The notes beneath the pieces were generated by a model, which saw only the letters and a program-made list of their open reading frames with translations, had not been told where the DNA came from and made no database searches. Positions 21,801-33,300 of a stretch of 64,000 nt of DNA are shown here, in pieces. The DNA is from Cliona cf. orientalis (taxonomy: Eukaryota > Porifera > Demospongiae > Clionaida > Clionaidae). The stretch covers positions 1,984,001 through 2,048,000 of the forward strand of contig OZ005702.1 of the NCBI GenBank assembly GCA_963930775.1. Reading direction: 5' to 3'. Made by a program: the position numbers and the translations under genes. Position 1 is the first letter of the stretch. Each line of letters opens with the position of its first letter.

Positions 21801-22253
21801 TGTAGACGTGAACGCCTTTTTCTCTGTTTTCAAAGTTGCTCTGTGTAACTTGCAGCTCGAGGTGGGAAGGAATTTCGACCACGACTGGTGTACCTGACGA
21901 AACCATTCCCATCTGAATCATCTCGCCAGCACTGGTCTCCACTACGTAGTCTGCAGTCTCGGCCGTTGTGCCAATCACCAACCTCAGCGACGTAAATGCA
22001 CCACCTCCAAGGTTGCGCATGAATCCAATGTAAAAATCCTTGCCATAGGAGCTTGCTGTGGAGGATAAAGAAACATCATCCAATTCAGATCTAGATACAA
22101 GCACTTTACAAAGAAGGAGAAATATACATATGACATAAATTATCATTAATTTTGCTCACAAACGGTTTGTGCTTGTCCCTGCTGAATTGGTTGCATCAAC
22201 AGCACAGCAGCAATGGCTGCCCAAACAATCAGTGTAGACCCTTGACCAGCCAT
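9818..22253 (-). CDS. large modular secreted mucin-like protein (IgGFc-binding/NIDO/AMOP/VWD/EGF/Kunitz)
   Basis: About 2,140 residues. Exons, high to low coordinate: 22160-22253, 20730-22055, 20411-20577, 19709-20068, 17957-18504, 17542-17777, 17162-17370, 16644-17013, 15334-15719, 14877-15233, 14500-14655, 14235-14357, 13981-14100, 13681-13797, 13344-13460, 13067-13207, 12890-12993, 12718-12827, 12499-12646, 11644-12421, 11291-11458, 11142-11208, 9915-10125 and possibly 9818-9826 (stop). Domains in order: signal peptide ([19 protein letters not shown]); IgGFc-binding-like (~32-470); NIDO ([15 protein letters not shown]); AMOP ([14 protein letters not shown]); VWD ([17 protein letters not shown]); EGF and five or six cbEGF-type modules (DVDEC, DINEC, DRDEC, DIDEC); a Pro-rich linker; an unassigned domain; Thr-rich [12 protein letters not shown] repeats (~240 aa); Kunitz; an antistasin-like Cys-rich tail. 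NIDO-AMOP-VWD is the MUC4 and sushi-domain-protein core. All junction phases agree except exon 9/10 (15334 to 15233). No transmembrane helix was found; the 3' end is the weakest part. Confidence 0.85.
10216..10895. mobile_element. TIR element inside an intron of the mucin-like gene
   Basis: Left end TTAAGGTTACGGGAAAGTAT and the complement of the right end TTAAGGTTACGGGATAGTAT match almost perfectly; matching bases outside (ATGAC) may extend them. About 680 bp with no recognisable transposase. It lies between the exons at 11142-11208 and 9915-10125. The subterminal AACGCGCTAT resembles GAACGCGCTATATAC in the 52423 element, so the two may share a transposase type. Confidence 0.6.
11644..12346. 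repeat. coding minisatellite of the Thr-rich mucin segment
   Basis: An array of 18-21-base units encodes [18 protein letters not shown] and TTTEAA on the minus strand. Such arrays give dense O-glycosylation sites and often vary in copy number between alleles. Long open frames on the plus strand across it are mirror artefacts. Confidence 0.8.
13865..13961. repeat. small hairpin element with 11-bp target duplication
   Basis: The core 13876-13950 is a foldback with degenerate arms (CTCGTCCCCAGTCCC versus complementary bases near GGGAG..GAGGCTA) and a loop containing TGCAACATT. ATAAACTAGTA occurs at 13865-13875 and again at 13951-13961, an exact 11-base direct duplication. It lies in an intron of the mucin-like gene. 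Relatives are at 56984-57049 and 50803-50870. Confidence 0.7.
15895..16584. mobile_element. MITE, CAGGGTTTCATC family, carrying a nested insertion
   Basis: Termini CAGGGTTTCATC and GGATGAAACCCTG, flanked by TAAGA on both sides (5-bp duplication). A second copy in opposite orientation, 50302-50586, is flanked by TCTAG on both sides. This copy is longer because another element (16086-16492) has inserted in it. It is non-coding, in an intron of the mucin-like gene. Confidence 0.8.
16086..16492. mobile_element. PIF/Harbinger-like MITE nested in the 15895 element
   Basis: 407 bp. The left end GGCCACACAAACTAAATTC and right end GAATTTAGTTTGTGTGGCC are exact inverted repeats, continuing with CGTCACC/GGTGACG. 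TTA flanks both sides (16083-16085, 16493-16495). A TTA duplication with GG-start termini is the mark of PIF/Harbinger MITEs. The copy at 50302-50586 lacks the insert and gives the empty site (ATGCTTAATAATTTAATT complement). Confidence 0.8.
18796..19375. repeat. direct tandem duplication, period ~277 bp
   Basis: Sequence from CTGTATCATCAACTGAAC is repeated at about 19073 with around 10% divergence. Both halves include CAATAGGCATACC and TTATCATTGCA. It lies in the intron between the NIDO exons of the mucin-like gene and has no coding capacity. Confidence 0.75.
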
Positions 22254-22626
22254 CTTTTTCTTCTTGTGCTGTGTTTTGCTTGAACGCGGTTTTGCTCCTC
22301 ATATTTTATACTCACGGCCAATAATCAATGAACTTAGGCCTCGCGTACAGCACACAAGTGCATTAATTTAGCATTATACAAGTGTGCACAGGAATGTAAT
22401 CTGCAGGACACATATGCGCATGCGCAAAAGCTCCGCGCGGCGCCGAGCGCTCGAGCCGGCTGCGCTGGGCGGTAAAGTCACGTGATCACGACTGAATCTA
22501 TTTTTAGTAACAAAAGCCGTGAATACATAATAACCGCGCTGGCATGATGGCTCGAGTAGGAATCATGAGAGTCTACCGACTTTTAAGCTTTTAAGTACCT
22601 TCTATCAGTCATAGGGGATCAAAAAG
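22254..22626. promoter_or_regulatory. divergent promoter: mucin-like gene / HMG-CoA reductase
   Basis: 373 bases separate the two ATGs, with a CpG-rich core. Visible elements: TATAAAAT on the minus strand at 22303-22310, 50 bases before the mucin ATG; an exact NRF-1-type palindrome TGCGCATGCGCA at 22415-22426; and an E-box TCACGTGA at 22478-22485. E-boxes of this form can bind USF or SREBP-type factors; SREBP control of HMGCR is known in vertebrates, but binding here is inference. Confidence 0.6.
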
Positions 22627-25600
22627 ATGTCTACGTCTTCGAAAGAGATGTTAAGAACGCGAATGACCAAGTATTTCGGGGCCCATGGTCGTTTCTGTGC
22701 CTCTCACCCTTGGGAAGTCATCGTCACCATAGTCACACTGACTGTGTGTGCTCTCTCGATGAGTGTGCTGAGTGGAGGCAAAGTGGGGACGGTCTGTGGT
22801 ATCCAAAAGCCTTGTCAACCCAAACCAACCGACCAAGAGGTTAATAAATTAAGTAATTCGTTCTGGCTGTGGCTTGTGTGTCGAGGAAGAGAGAGAGAGA
22901 GAATGAGTGAAAGATTAAAATTTAATATGTCATGATGTACTTTGTACTTTGGAAGTTGTGCATATCTGGCTTCTTGTGTCAAACTTTCAGTTTTGTGACT
23001 ATCTATTACAGAAATCGGACACTGTTATGCTGAGTATCGTCAACAGTCTGGCCGTCATCTACATCTATAACCAATTCAGCAGTTTGAGAAAAGCTGGTTC
23101 AAAATATCTGCTAGGTCAGCAATTCTCATGATAATATATAGTACGATGCCACCTTGTGATGTAATGCCTTCCATTGCAGCTATTGCAGGCCTTTTCACAA
23201 TATTCTCAAGCTTTGTGTTTGGCAGTACTGTAGTCAATTTCATCGATGAAAAAGTCTCGGGTCTCAAGTGAGTATTGTACTTGTGCATATTCATGTCCCA
23301 GAAGGTTACTTGTATTGTTGGCACATACAATCTTGCAAGCTCAGAGGCTGGCTTTGGTATACTGCATGGTATTGTAGTTGTGCCTGAGCAATAATATTAT
23401 TGGGTCAGTACTTCTATTAAGATTCGTAGAGTTCAAAGTATTGGAGTTTTCATGTATAATAATATATACATGTACATGATGATACTGATGCACATTTGTG
23501 AATTTTTTGCAAAGTACTCATGGACTTAGTGAATATTATTGCATTTCCTATCATCTCAACGTTATCCATCAGCACCATAATATTACCTTCTCAGGCATAA
23601 CTACAATACCATGCAGTATACCAAATGCAGCCTCTGAGCTGCAAGATTATAATATGTTACGACATATACATATACATTCATGTGCTGAGAGGCTGCGTGC
23701 AGCGTTGAAAGGCTGAGGAGGGTCTGGGAATGAAGGCTGCTTTTGGCCAACCAAGCATGTACCTAGCATGTGTAGTGAGCGTGGCCTGGAGATGGGATAC
23801 AGCTGATCCTCAACGTATGTGTGCCGTGCGTCTGTGTATGTGTGTGTGTGTTATTTTAGTGGTAGAATTGGTGTGATGCACGGGTTTCCCACGAACAGTG
23901 CACTGGCGTCTGGTATGTGCTTGTGGTCGGTCGCTCCATGCCTTACTGCCCGCCACTGCTGCTGAAGAAAAACAATAGAATCAGGAGAGTTGAATTGTCG
24001 TGAGTGAGATCACCAGTTTTTTTTTCCCTCCTATTTATGGGCTGGGGCGGATCGTACGTGGTCAATGGCTGGGAAATGGTATAATACCACCCACCTCATC
24101 TCATCTCATGCATATTCCGATCAGCTGAGCACCCATCCCATCCCATCATATCACCCCATATGCCCATGGCAGCTAGCACGTTCTCACCACACTTCCATGG
24201 AATACTGTTTACACACACACTCTTTTACACGTGCACACACTCACACAGTGAGGCTCTTCCTTTCTTCCTCCTTCTGATTGACCTATCCAAGGCCAGTGCT
24301 CTGGCAAAGTTTGCATTCAAGTCAAGAACAAAGGTAAACAAACAAGCCTAAAAGCTTAGCTAGGCTTTGACACATTCCTTGGGCATGCCGCTCACCCCAC
24401 TAACCTATTGTTTTCATGGGGGAGGGCGGCAGTGGACAAGGGTAATGAATCTACTTACATGTAACATGTGCTTGTGAATACTCTTTCTGTGGCACTATGT
24501 TGGTTATTGAATCTCAATAATATAGTGGTCTCTCTCTCTTTAAGTTGAGCTATGTGTAAAATTATACTTAATGCATGCTTTGCTTGTGTTTGCTACTACA
24601 TGTATGTATGTATAATATATATTCTTGATATAAGTATAGTACTATACAGATTTTGTTTATGCATGTCCTACCTTCTGTATTGTATAGGAGGAGGTTCATG
24701 CTAACATAGGTAAGGGTATCGCCATGCTCGGTCCCACCATGACCCTGGATACCGTCGTTGAGGTACTGCTCATCAGCATTGGAACCATATCAGGTCAGCA
24801 GAAACGCTACCTACCACATACATGTACAATCATGCACTTTTTGTCCTTAGCTATGCTAGTGAGCATTGAATTTATTGCTTTCTATTTTGTGCAGGAGTGC
24901 CTCAGTTTGAGACCATTTGCTGTTTTGGTTGTATGTCTCTGGTTGCCAACTACCTTGTCTTCATGACCTTCTTTCCTGCCTCCCTGGCCCTCGTACTGGA
25001 GGTACACAACCTACGCCTAAGTTATACAATTTTCTTTATCTGATCTGTACATGTTTTGTATGTGTTGGGGGTAGATGGCTGTGTTTGTGTATCTGAATAT
25101 AATATATCGTATGTGTTCCTTATATTGAAAGTATTTTAAATGAAAATTTAGTGGGTTTATCTTCTATCATACATGTAGCTTGATTTTGTATTATCCCTAA
25201 CTGCATCTGCTTTTCTGTTGCATCCCTAGGTGTGTCCCTACGATCCTGGTAACAAGTCCTGGCACCTTGACGAGCTGGCTCGGGCCATGCAGGAGGAAGA
25301 AAAGAAGCCCAACCCTGTTGTCCAACGCATCAAGATCATCATGGCACTCGGCCTGCTAGTGGTCCATATACACAGCAGGTTCCTCTCCAGCATGACGGGG
25401 CTGTCGTTTGGATTTTCATCGAGTGGTGGTGATAGCATGGAGACTGGTGCTGGTGATATAGAGAGAGGAGTGTCAGAGGTGGATGGTGAGGGAGACTTGG
25501 TCAAGGTCCCACTGCCAGACTATCTCTGGTGGAAGGTCTTCCATTTGACTGCTGATCAGGTGCGAGTGTTTGTATTTCTGTACCTGACATTTCAACCTTT

Positions 25601-28600
25601 CAATCTGAAAGTGTTGTGTACATTGTCAAAGTTATAGTGTAGTATGATATCTCTCCCTCTCCCTCCTTTTCTCTCTTTCTTCCTCCCCCCTCTCTTTCCT
25701 CTCTCTTACTCTCTCTCTCTCTCTCTCTCTCTGTTCCTCTCCCTCTCCCCTGCATACACCTTTAGCTTGTCACTATATCTCTGGCTGTATTACTCTTTGT
25801 CAAGTACATCTTCTTCGACAAATCTGAGAACTTTCCTACAAGTGTTCCCTCCACTCCTTCCCACACTCGCAACAACTCTCGTAGCATCAAAGTCTCTCCT
25901 TCCCCTCCTTCTCCAGTTTCCACCTCCTCTTGCCCTTTTGACCTCTCTCAAATCACCAACGGCTCTGTTTCATCGCGTCGTAGGACAGCCTCTGGTGGAC
26001 TCAATATCAATGTAGATCTACCAAAGCCGGTTCGTCGACACGCCTCGGACCCTCCTGAAGAAATGGAGAAGATCCTAAACGGTGGTTTGGTCATCAGAGA
26101 TACCACACGTACAGAGACAAATGGCACACAGAAGCTTCCTCTGGAAGCTCCTAATAATCGCCAGGGTAGAACAGGGAGTGATAGTGGTGGTATGATGATA
26201 GGACAAGTGCCAAAAATCGAAGATAAACTCTCGAGAGGTGATTTTCTTCTTGGAAAATCTGCCTGTGTGTCTGTTGGTGTGCAGACTGACCCTATAGCAG
26301 ATGATGTGCCTACATCAGTACGCACTCCAAGGCAGTCCATGTTCAGTATTGGTGGACCAAGCAGTAGGAAGGATTCGGTAGTTTCATATCCAGATTCCGG
26401 AATTGAGAATGGATCTTTGGATATGGAGACTAGGAATGGAGAACTTAATCAAAACGCTGAGCCTAGGCCTGTTTCAGAGTGCATCAGCATCTACAAGTCA
26501 GAAGTAAGTTGTCCTTTATTATCGAATACTGTGTACATGTGATATCTGTCATCCTGGCAATGTCATACCACGTTTTTATTATATTATTTGTGATAAAATC
26601 AATATGTTTGATGATCCATACTGTATTTCTACTCATTTTTGAACAAAATTAATTGACTCTTCCTCTCCACTCTCTCTTCCTCCAACAGGGTGGTGCTGCT
26701 CTGCTCTCTGATGCCGAGATCCTCCAACTAGTGAAAGCCAAACAAATCCCAGCCTACAAGCTCGAGACAGCCATGGGCGACCCAGAGAGAGGTGTATCCA
26801 TTAGGAGACAACTAGTAGCAGAAAACCTTGCCACTTGCGGCCACCCTTCGTCCCTCGATACCCTTCCCTATACCAACTACAACTACTCTCTAGTCAGCGG
26901 TGCTTGCTGCGAAAACGTCATTGGGTACATGCCCATCCCAGTCGGATATGCCGGTCCACTCCTCTTAGACGGACAATCGTTCCACGTACCGATGTCTACG
27001 ACAGAGGGTGCTCTCGTTGCTAGCACTAGTCGAGGCTGTAAGGCAGTCAGCTCGTCCAGCGGTGTCAAGAGCTCCATATTAGGAGACGGAATGACCAGGG
27101 GCCCCGTCGTTAGGATGCCTTCGGCGGCTGAAGCGGCCAGTGTTAAGTTGTGGTTGGACGATATGGAGAACTTCAGCGCTGTGGCGGAGAGTTTCAACTC
27201 GACGAGTAGATTTGCTCGGCTCAAGAGTCTACAGACTGCGGTGGCTGGTAGACTGGTCTACATCAGATTCAAGGCAACCACTGGCGACGCCATGGGAATG
27301 AATATGCTCTCAAAGGTCAGGGGTCAGGAGTATGCTCATGATCATGTAATCTTGTCTAAGTGTAACATGAATGTTTATGAAACTGCACTGAGCAGTCACT
27401 AAGGCTGAGTAGGCTGGCTTTCCCTAGGTTAGGATCAATAATAATTATTGTAGGGATTTCTTACATGTGTTTGGATGTGAACAGTTGTACTCGTTTTGTA
27501 CATACACTTCGATATTTGACATGGTAAAGGTCGTCAGTCACTCCATATACAGTACATGTATAAACGTTATGAGAATTCGTAAAATGCTAATTTCTTACAT
27601 TAAATTGGATCATATTATGTTGTATTCGATAAATTACGGTATACTGACATACATGCACGGCAGGGAGTGGAGAAGGCCATTCACTTTATCGAGAGCCAGT
27701 TCCCTGGAATGGAGGTGATCAGTCTCAGTGGAAACTTCTGCACGGACAAGAAGCCAGCCGCCATCAACTGGCTGGGTGGGCGGGGCAAGTCTGTCGTCTG
27801 TGAGGCCACCATACCTGCACAAGTCGTCAAACAGGTCAGTCCACTTCGAAACATTACAGTAATACAGTTCATGTGAGCCTAGTACAGCCTTTTGCAAGAC
27901 CTCCCTATTATAGTATTACATACATGTACATGTATGTGTAGTTGAAAATGGTTTACCTTTTACTACTGTAGCTTGACAATGATACAATGAATGTGTCTCC
28001 TGCATGATTTGTTCCACTCACATTTTTAGTATAGATTGTCAGTGATCTCACTTGAGTGCTTTTGTGTTTATTTAGGTGTTGAAGACTAGTGTGGATGCTC
28101 TAGTGGATCTGAACATCAGCAAGAACCTGGTGGGATCGGCAATGGCTGGATCTATGGGAGGATTCAATGCACACGCTGCAAATATTGTCAGCGCTATCTT
28201 TATCGCAACTGGACAGGTAAGGATCCCTCCCTCCCTCCTTCTCTCTCTCTCCCTTCCTCCCTTTCTCTCTGTCTCTCCCTCCCTCTCTCTCTGTCTCTCT
28301 CTCTCACTCTCACACACACACACTCCCTCTCTCCAGTCATTCATTCACGGATATTAAAATTCTATGCACACGCACCGCAGGACCCTGCTCAGAACGTGGC
28401 CAGTTCCAACTGCATCACCCTAATGGAGCGGAGTGGGCCAAAGGGAGAGGACCTCTACATCTCCTGTACCATGCCTTCCATAGAGATCGGCACAGTGGGC
28501 GGGGGTACCATTCTACCACCACAGTCGGCCTGTTTGGCTATGCTTGGTGTTCAAGGTGCCCATGAGACCAACCCTGGGGAGAATGCTTCACAGCTGGCCA

Positions 28601-29104
28601 GGATCGTGTGTGCGACCGTACTGGCTGGGGAGCTCTCTCTGTTGTCGGCGCTGGCTGCTGGGCATTTGGTTAAGAGCCATCTCACTCACAACAGGTGGGT
28701 ATCACTGCACTGCATGTGCGATTTCATGTAGGTAGTTAATGCAAGTTGTGCAGTGGCATTGTTTTTCTTTTTAGTAGGATGGTGACCTTGACCCAACCTT
28801 TTAGTACTATTTTCATTATCGAAAAAGCTGTGTGTAGAGGCTTATACACACATACACACACACAAGATTCGCATAGTTTGTCGTGCATGTGTATGATAGT
28901 TGACCTTTTATGCTTTTGAACTACATGTACCCACACTCTAGGTCTCAGCTGAACCTTGCATCAATCCCTGAGGGAAAGGAGCACAGGAGAACTCACTCTG
29001 ACACTGAGAGCATGCAGCATTCAGCAACACCATCCAACTCTACCAGACAGCTGCCCTCCCCCTCTCTCAAGAGAAGAAGCTCTGTGCAGCTGAAGGGAAT
29101 CTAG
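22627..29104 (+). CDS. HMGCR: 3-hydroxy-3-methylglutaryl-CoA reductase
   Basis: ER-membrane enzyme that reduces HMG-CoA to mevalonate with NADPH. Exons: 22627-22839, 23012-23114, 23180-23267, 24249-24333, 24688-24793, 24895-25001, 25230-25559, 25766-26503, 26689-27315, 27664-27834, 28076-28216, 28381-28694, 28942-29104; all phases agree and give 1,061 residues (human 888). The N-terminus has [15 protein letters not shown] and the sterol-sensing membrane domain. A long Ser-rich linker is encoded mainly by exon 8. The catalytic domain starts near 590 (SDAEILQLV). Catalytic residues are visible: E696 (TTEG), K828 (CTDKK), D904 (GQD) and H1003 (KSH). S1009 matches the AMPK-site serine (HNRS). K102 matches human K89, and QRIKIIM holds the K248 equivalent. 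Odd points: the Insig-binding motif YIYF reads YIYN (88-91), and there is a ~50-residue Ser/Thr-rich tail. A likely poly(A) signal is at 29418-29423. Confidence 0.97.
23331..23646. mobile_element. long-TIR MITE in HMGCR intron 3
   Basis: Arms of about 57 bases match with two or three differences and a one-base indel; both contain GGTATACTGCATGGTATTGT in inverted orientation. About 316 bp, non-coding. Target duplication is not clear. Confidence 0.7.
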
Positions 29105-29587
29105 CTCAATTATTTTTCGTCAATGAAGGGTTGTTTGTTTGTACATGTATACCAACAATGCACTTACAATAGTATTATTATTTATTCTACATGTATTATT
29201 ATTATTCAGACTGTCTTATCGTGTAGTGTGTGTATATACATGTGTGCGCTTTTTTCCGCTAGAGTTCAATTTTTTATGGCAACAAAGTTATTTATTTTTG
29301 CTGACATAAAACCTGTGTCACAGTACATGACATTGCACAATAGCTATAATATATGTAGCACTTATGCACAACAAAAACCAATCTTGTGAAACACAACCGT
29401 ATAATAATAATATTGCCAATAAACGGACTAAAATATCAAGTTTTTCACAACAATCAAATGAACGTATATTCATACAATACCGTAAACAGCTCCAAAAATT
29501 CAAAACCACATTATCTAAAACAAGTCAAATGTGAAAGCTAGAAGTATGCATGTGAAAAAAGGGAGTTTCTACATCACTGGGCCGACT
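29105..29587. other. convergent 3' region of HMGCR and the sorting nexin
   Basis: 483 bases between the two stop codons. It holds the HMGCR poly(A) signal AATAAA at 29418-29423 on the plus strand. No gene. Transcript ends may overlap. Confidence 0.6.
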
Positions 29588-30285
29588 TCAGACAATGGCC
29601 TGAGCGTCTGGAAGAAAGCCTTCCCACAAATCAATCAGCTGGAGGGGAGGGGGAGAGAAAAATGACACTGGTATTATACAATTAATGGTGTGCGCAAGGA
29701 ATGAGAGGTGACGCTTGACTTTTTTTTGGCATCAGGCACCTTACTCACGGCCCAGTAGCCTAGTCTGCAGGCCCATTCCCATATTCCATTCCCAGTGTGC
29801 AACACTGAAAAGCTGGGAATGGGCCTGGGCCTGCTACTATTGTTATTAATTTTGTCAAACCACACCCAATTATACCTGTTCCTGCATCTTCATTAGCGAC
29901 TCAAGATACTCTATGAACTTTGCCTTGAACTCAGCAGCACGCTCAATCTACATCAGATATTAGGCATGTGACTAGATCATGTGATATGCATAATAATGAA
30001 GTCATAGTTTACCTCAAATGTCTGTACTTCTTTCTTGAGAGTTTTGGATGCTTTATCGAAGTTCTTTTGTCCCTCTTCAACTTTGCTCTCCCACTATTGG
30101 AAGCAAAATAATGTCACGTACCAAATTCATAACCAACAGCATCATGAATTTAACTCAATGACTCACACATACACGCCGTCTCATACACACCCACTTTTAC
30201 ATACATATACACATACGCATGCACATACATAATATATTATACTAATAATTCTCTCTCCCTCTCCCCCCCTCCCTCCCTCCCTCCC

Positions 30286-30332
<47 letters not shown>

Positions 30333-33300
30333 CTCACTCTCTCTCTCTCTCTCTCTCCCTCCCTCACATCCTTGATCTCTTGCTTGATTTGAGCGATCTT
30401 CTCTGGTTTTCCTCCAGTTTGTAGCTTCACTTCAGTCTCTCTCTTCTTAGCCAGTGTGGCCTGAGCACTCTGCCAGGCGTTGAATAGCTTCACTCGCGTC
30501 TGGAAAGAGTTCTGCACGAGAAAGGGAGCATTAAATAGAACTCATTAAGGAGTCTGTATCCTCATAATATTATTCAGTCCTTGTTTTTCAACATTTCAGT
30601 CTCCTCTTCATTTTCACATATTATCATTATATTAGCCCACACTTTCCAATATTTCATGCAGAAAGTGTTGAAAGATATAGGATAAGGCCAGAAACTAGTA
30701 TTTTGTGGTACTAAGGTACATGTACATGTACATGTAAATACTATGTGGGTCCCACTTACTCTAATAGATGCTAGAAGTGCAATATAATCCTTAATTGTCT
30801 CTCCAAAGATGAACAGGTCCTTTTGAATCTGTAAAGAAAAAATAAATCGAAATTATTGGCATAACTATGTGTACATGTACACTGTATGTATAATTATCCC
30901 TTTCATTTGTGTATTTTACAAAACAGAAAAGGTGACCATGCAAATGCATCGAGAAAATCAGTTAAGTACCTGGTCATTGTGCAGTGTCTCGACCTTTTCC
31001 TCAACCTCTGAGAGTCGGGCGAGGGCCCTGGACACTGTGTCATTCTCCTCCACGTTACCCAGCGTAGCCACACTCTTCACAAACACATTAGTACTGCCAC
31101 AGAGATCTGGAAACACAACAAAAGACTGTCATAATAGCAGCTACATGTACATGTAGGGGTAGAGCTCGACATGAAAATTCAGGCTTAGCCAAATAATATT
31201 ACATGTACATGGAGGCCTTCAAATTCATTAATATCTGTGTTGATAGCAGTCAAACTGTACTAGAGCATCACAGACCCTTTGCCCCATTCTTCATAATCCC
31301 TACTTCTACTGACTCTATCATAGTGTATCACCATCTCTCTATGGGCTAAATGGTGTGCCATAACAAGCCCTCACAGATTTCAATGTGCAATATCAAAAAG
31401 CTGGGATGAGTGAAAGCAATATACTCCGAAATAAAAACTTGTTTCAGGACATTAATAATAATGTTCACAATATACGGTGCACATCATGTGACATGCTGCA
31501 TGTAGCACATGACGTACCTCTCCTGCAGGCGATCATAGTTTCAATGGTAGAGTGTAGCTTCTTCAGATGGACGTCCAAGGTGTCGTAGTTCTGCTGCTGC
31601 TCCTCAAACCACTACATACAGGTACAAATAAGGGGAGAATAATTAAAACCTGGAAAACACCACGTTATACACACATGAAAATTCATCTTCTACCACTAGT
31701 CCTAAGCCTAAGGAGTAATCATCCCATTGCCTGCTCAGGCAAACCTAATCCCAGCAAAAGATAGAGCCACTTAGGAGACTATATTATGTATGTACTCGTT
31801 GCTTGCAAATATGAGATGCATCCATGGTCTACTGTTCAGTTGTTACAGACAGACTATACTATTCACATCAACTTACAGTATCACTGTCGCTCTTCTTGCC
31901 AGCAATCTTGGAGATGGACTCCCCAACGCTCTTAACAAGCCTCATGAAACCAGCTCCACTCATGGCAGCTGTGTCACTGGCCTTAGGCAGCTACACATGT
32001 ATGAGGGAGAGAGAGAGAGAGAAGGGAGAGAGAGAAGTTGAGAGGGATGAACGCTCAACATGAGCTCATCTTCTATGACATCGGACCCATTAATCCTGAT
32101 ATACAGTACATGCAGTAGGGATTTCCTGATTGTGTGGACCAAATTTAGTCTTGGCATTACAAATACCACCACCCACTCTACTCTGGCCCTGATGAGTGAC
32201 CACATCCTCCCTCTGCCCCTGCTGTAACATTCCCCCTGCCCCTGCTGTAACATCAATGCATCAGACTAAGTGTGAACATACACTGTGGTTGTACATGTGT
32301 ATTGTACCTCGGCAGGATTTTCAAGGAAATCTCTCAAGATGTCATCCTTTCTGATCGCGACGTGCTTTGCTAGCCTGTTCATATACCTGCATACATACAT
32401 ACATGATTTTGTACATGCACGTGTATAGTTATGAGTACAAAGATATGCACAAACTATGTACACTGTATATGTGTACCATAACATTATTATAGCGGGAAAC
32501 TTCCCAAGGTTTTTAATTTGGCAACTCTGCCAACACCAAAATATTTAACTCGTTATCCACCAAAGATACCCACCATACAATATAAATAAGAAGACCTCTG
32601 TACAGAGGTTCATAGCTACGGGCATCCACTTACCTCTCCAAGGCAGCTCTCCTCCTCTCCAGGAAACCAGCATCCTCGGTCTTTGAGAACTTGACCTTGG
32701 TCATCCCGACCACACTCTTCTCGGGGGCCGGAGGTACGATGCGTCCTTTGGCCAGGTACCTCTCTGAGAGGCGAGAGTGAAGGCCAAGGAAATCGCTGAA
32801 TCGGCGTCGTACGGTTGACTGCGGGCTCTTGAAGCTCGGCATGGTGGTCTTTGTCGTGACGTTGTACGCGATGTAAGCGCCCATTCCCTCGCCAACCTTC
32901 TCCGGGTCAGAGATGGAGATATCCAGCTCGAATCGGTCTCCATCCTCTTCCTCCTCCTCCTCTTCTTCCTGGACTTTGGCCGGGGCTGGGGCTGGCTCCG
33001 CGGGGGGCGGAGCCTCAGGCTGTTTCACCGGCTGCTTCACTGGTACAGGCTACACAGAATGACAAGAGTATAATTTTATAGCTTTTCTTCTCTATTATTG
33101 GCGATCAAAATGCCTATTTCCACAGGCATAAAGTAAAATTCACGAGTTTTTAATTTGGTGATCTTTACCAAATTTGCCAAATCTATGTCATACACCCGAC
33201 ATTTATACACACTGATCTGATCTGGCCTGGATACATGCATTAGGCATGGCGAAAGCTATACATGTATGTACATGCACACTGAAAAATGATATTTCTTTCA

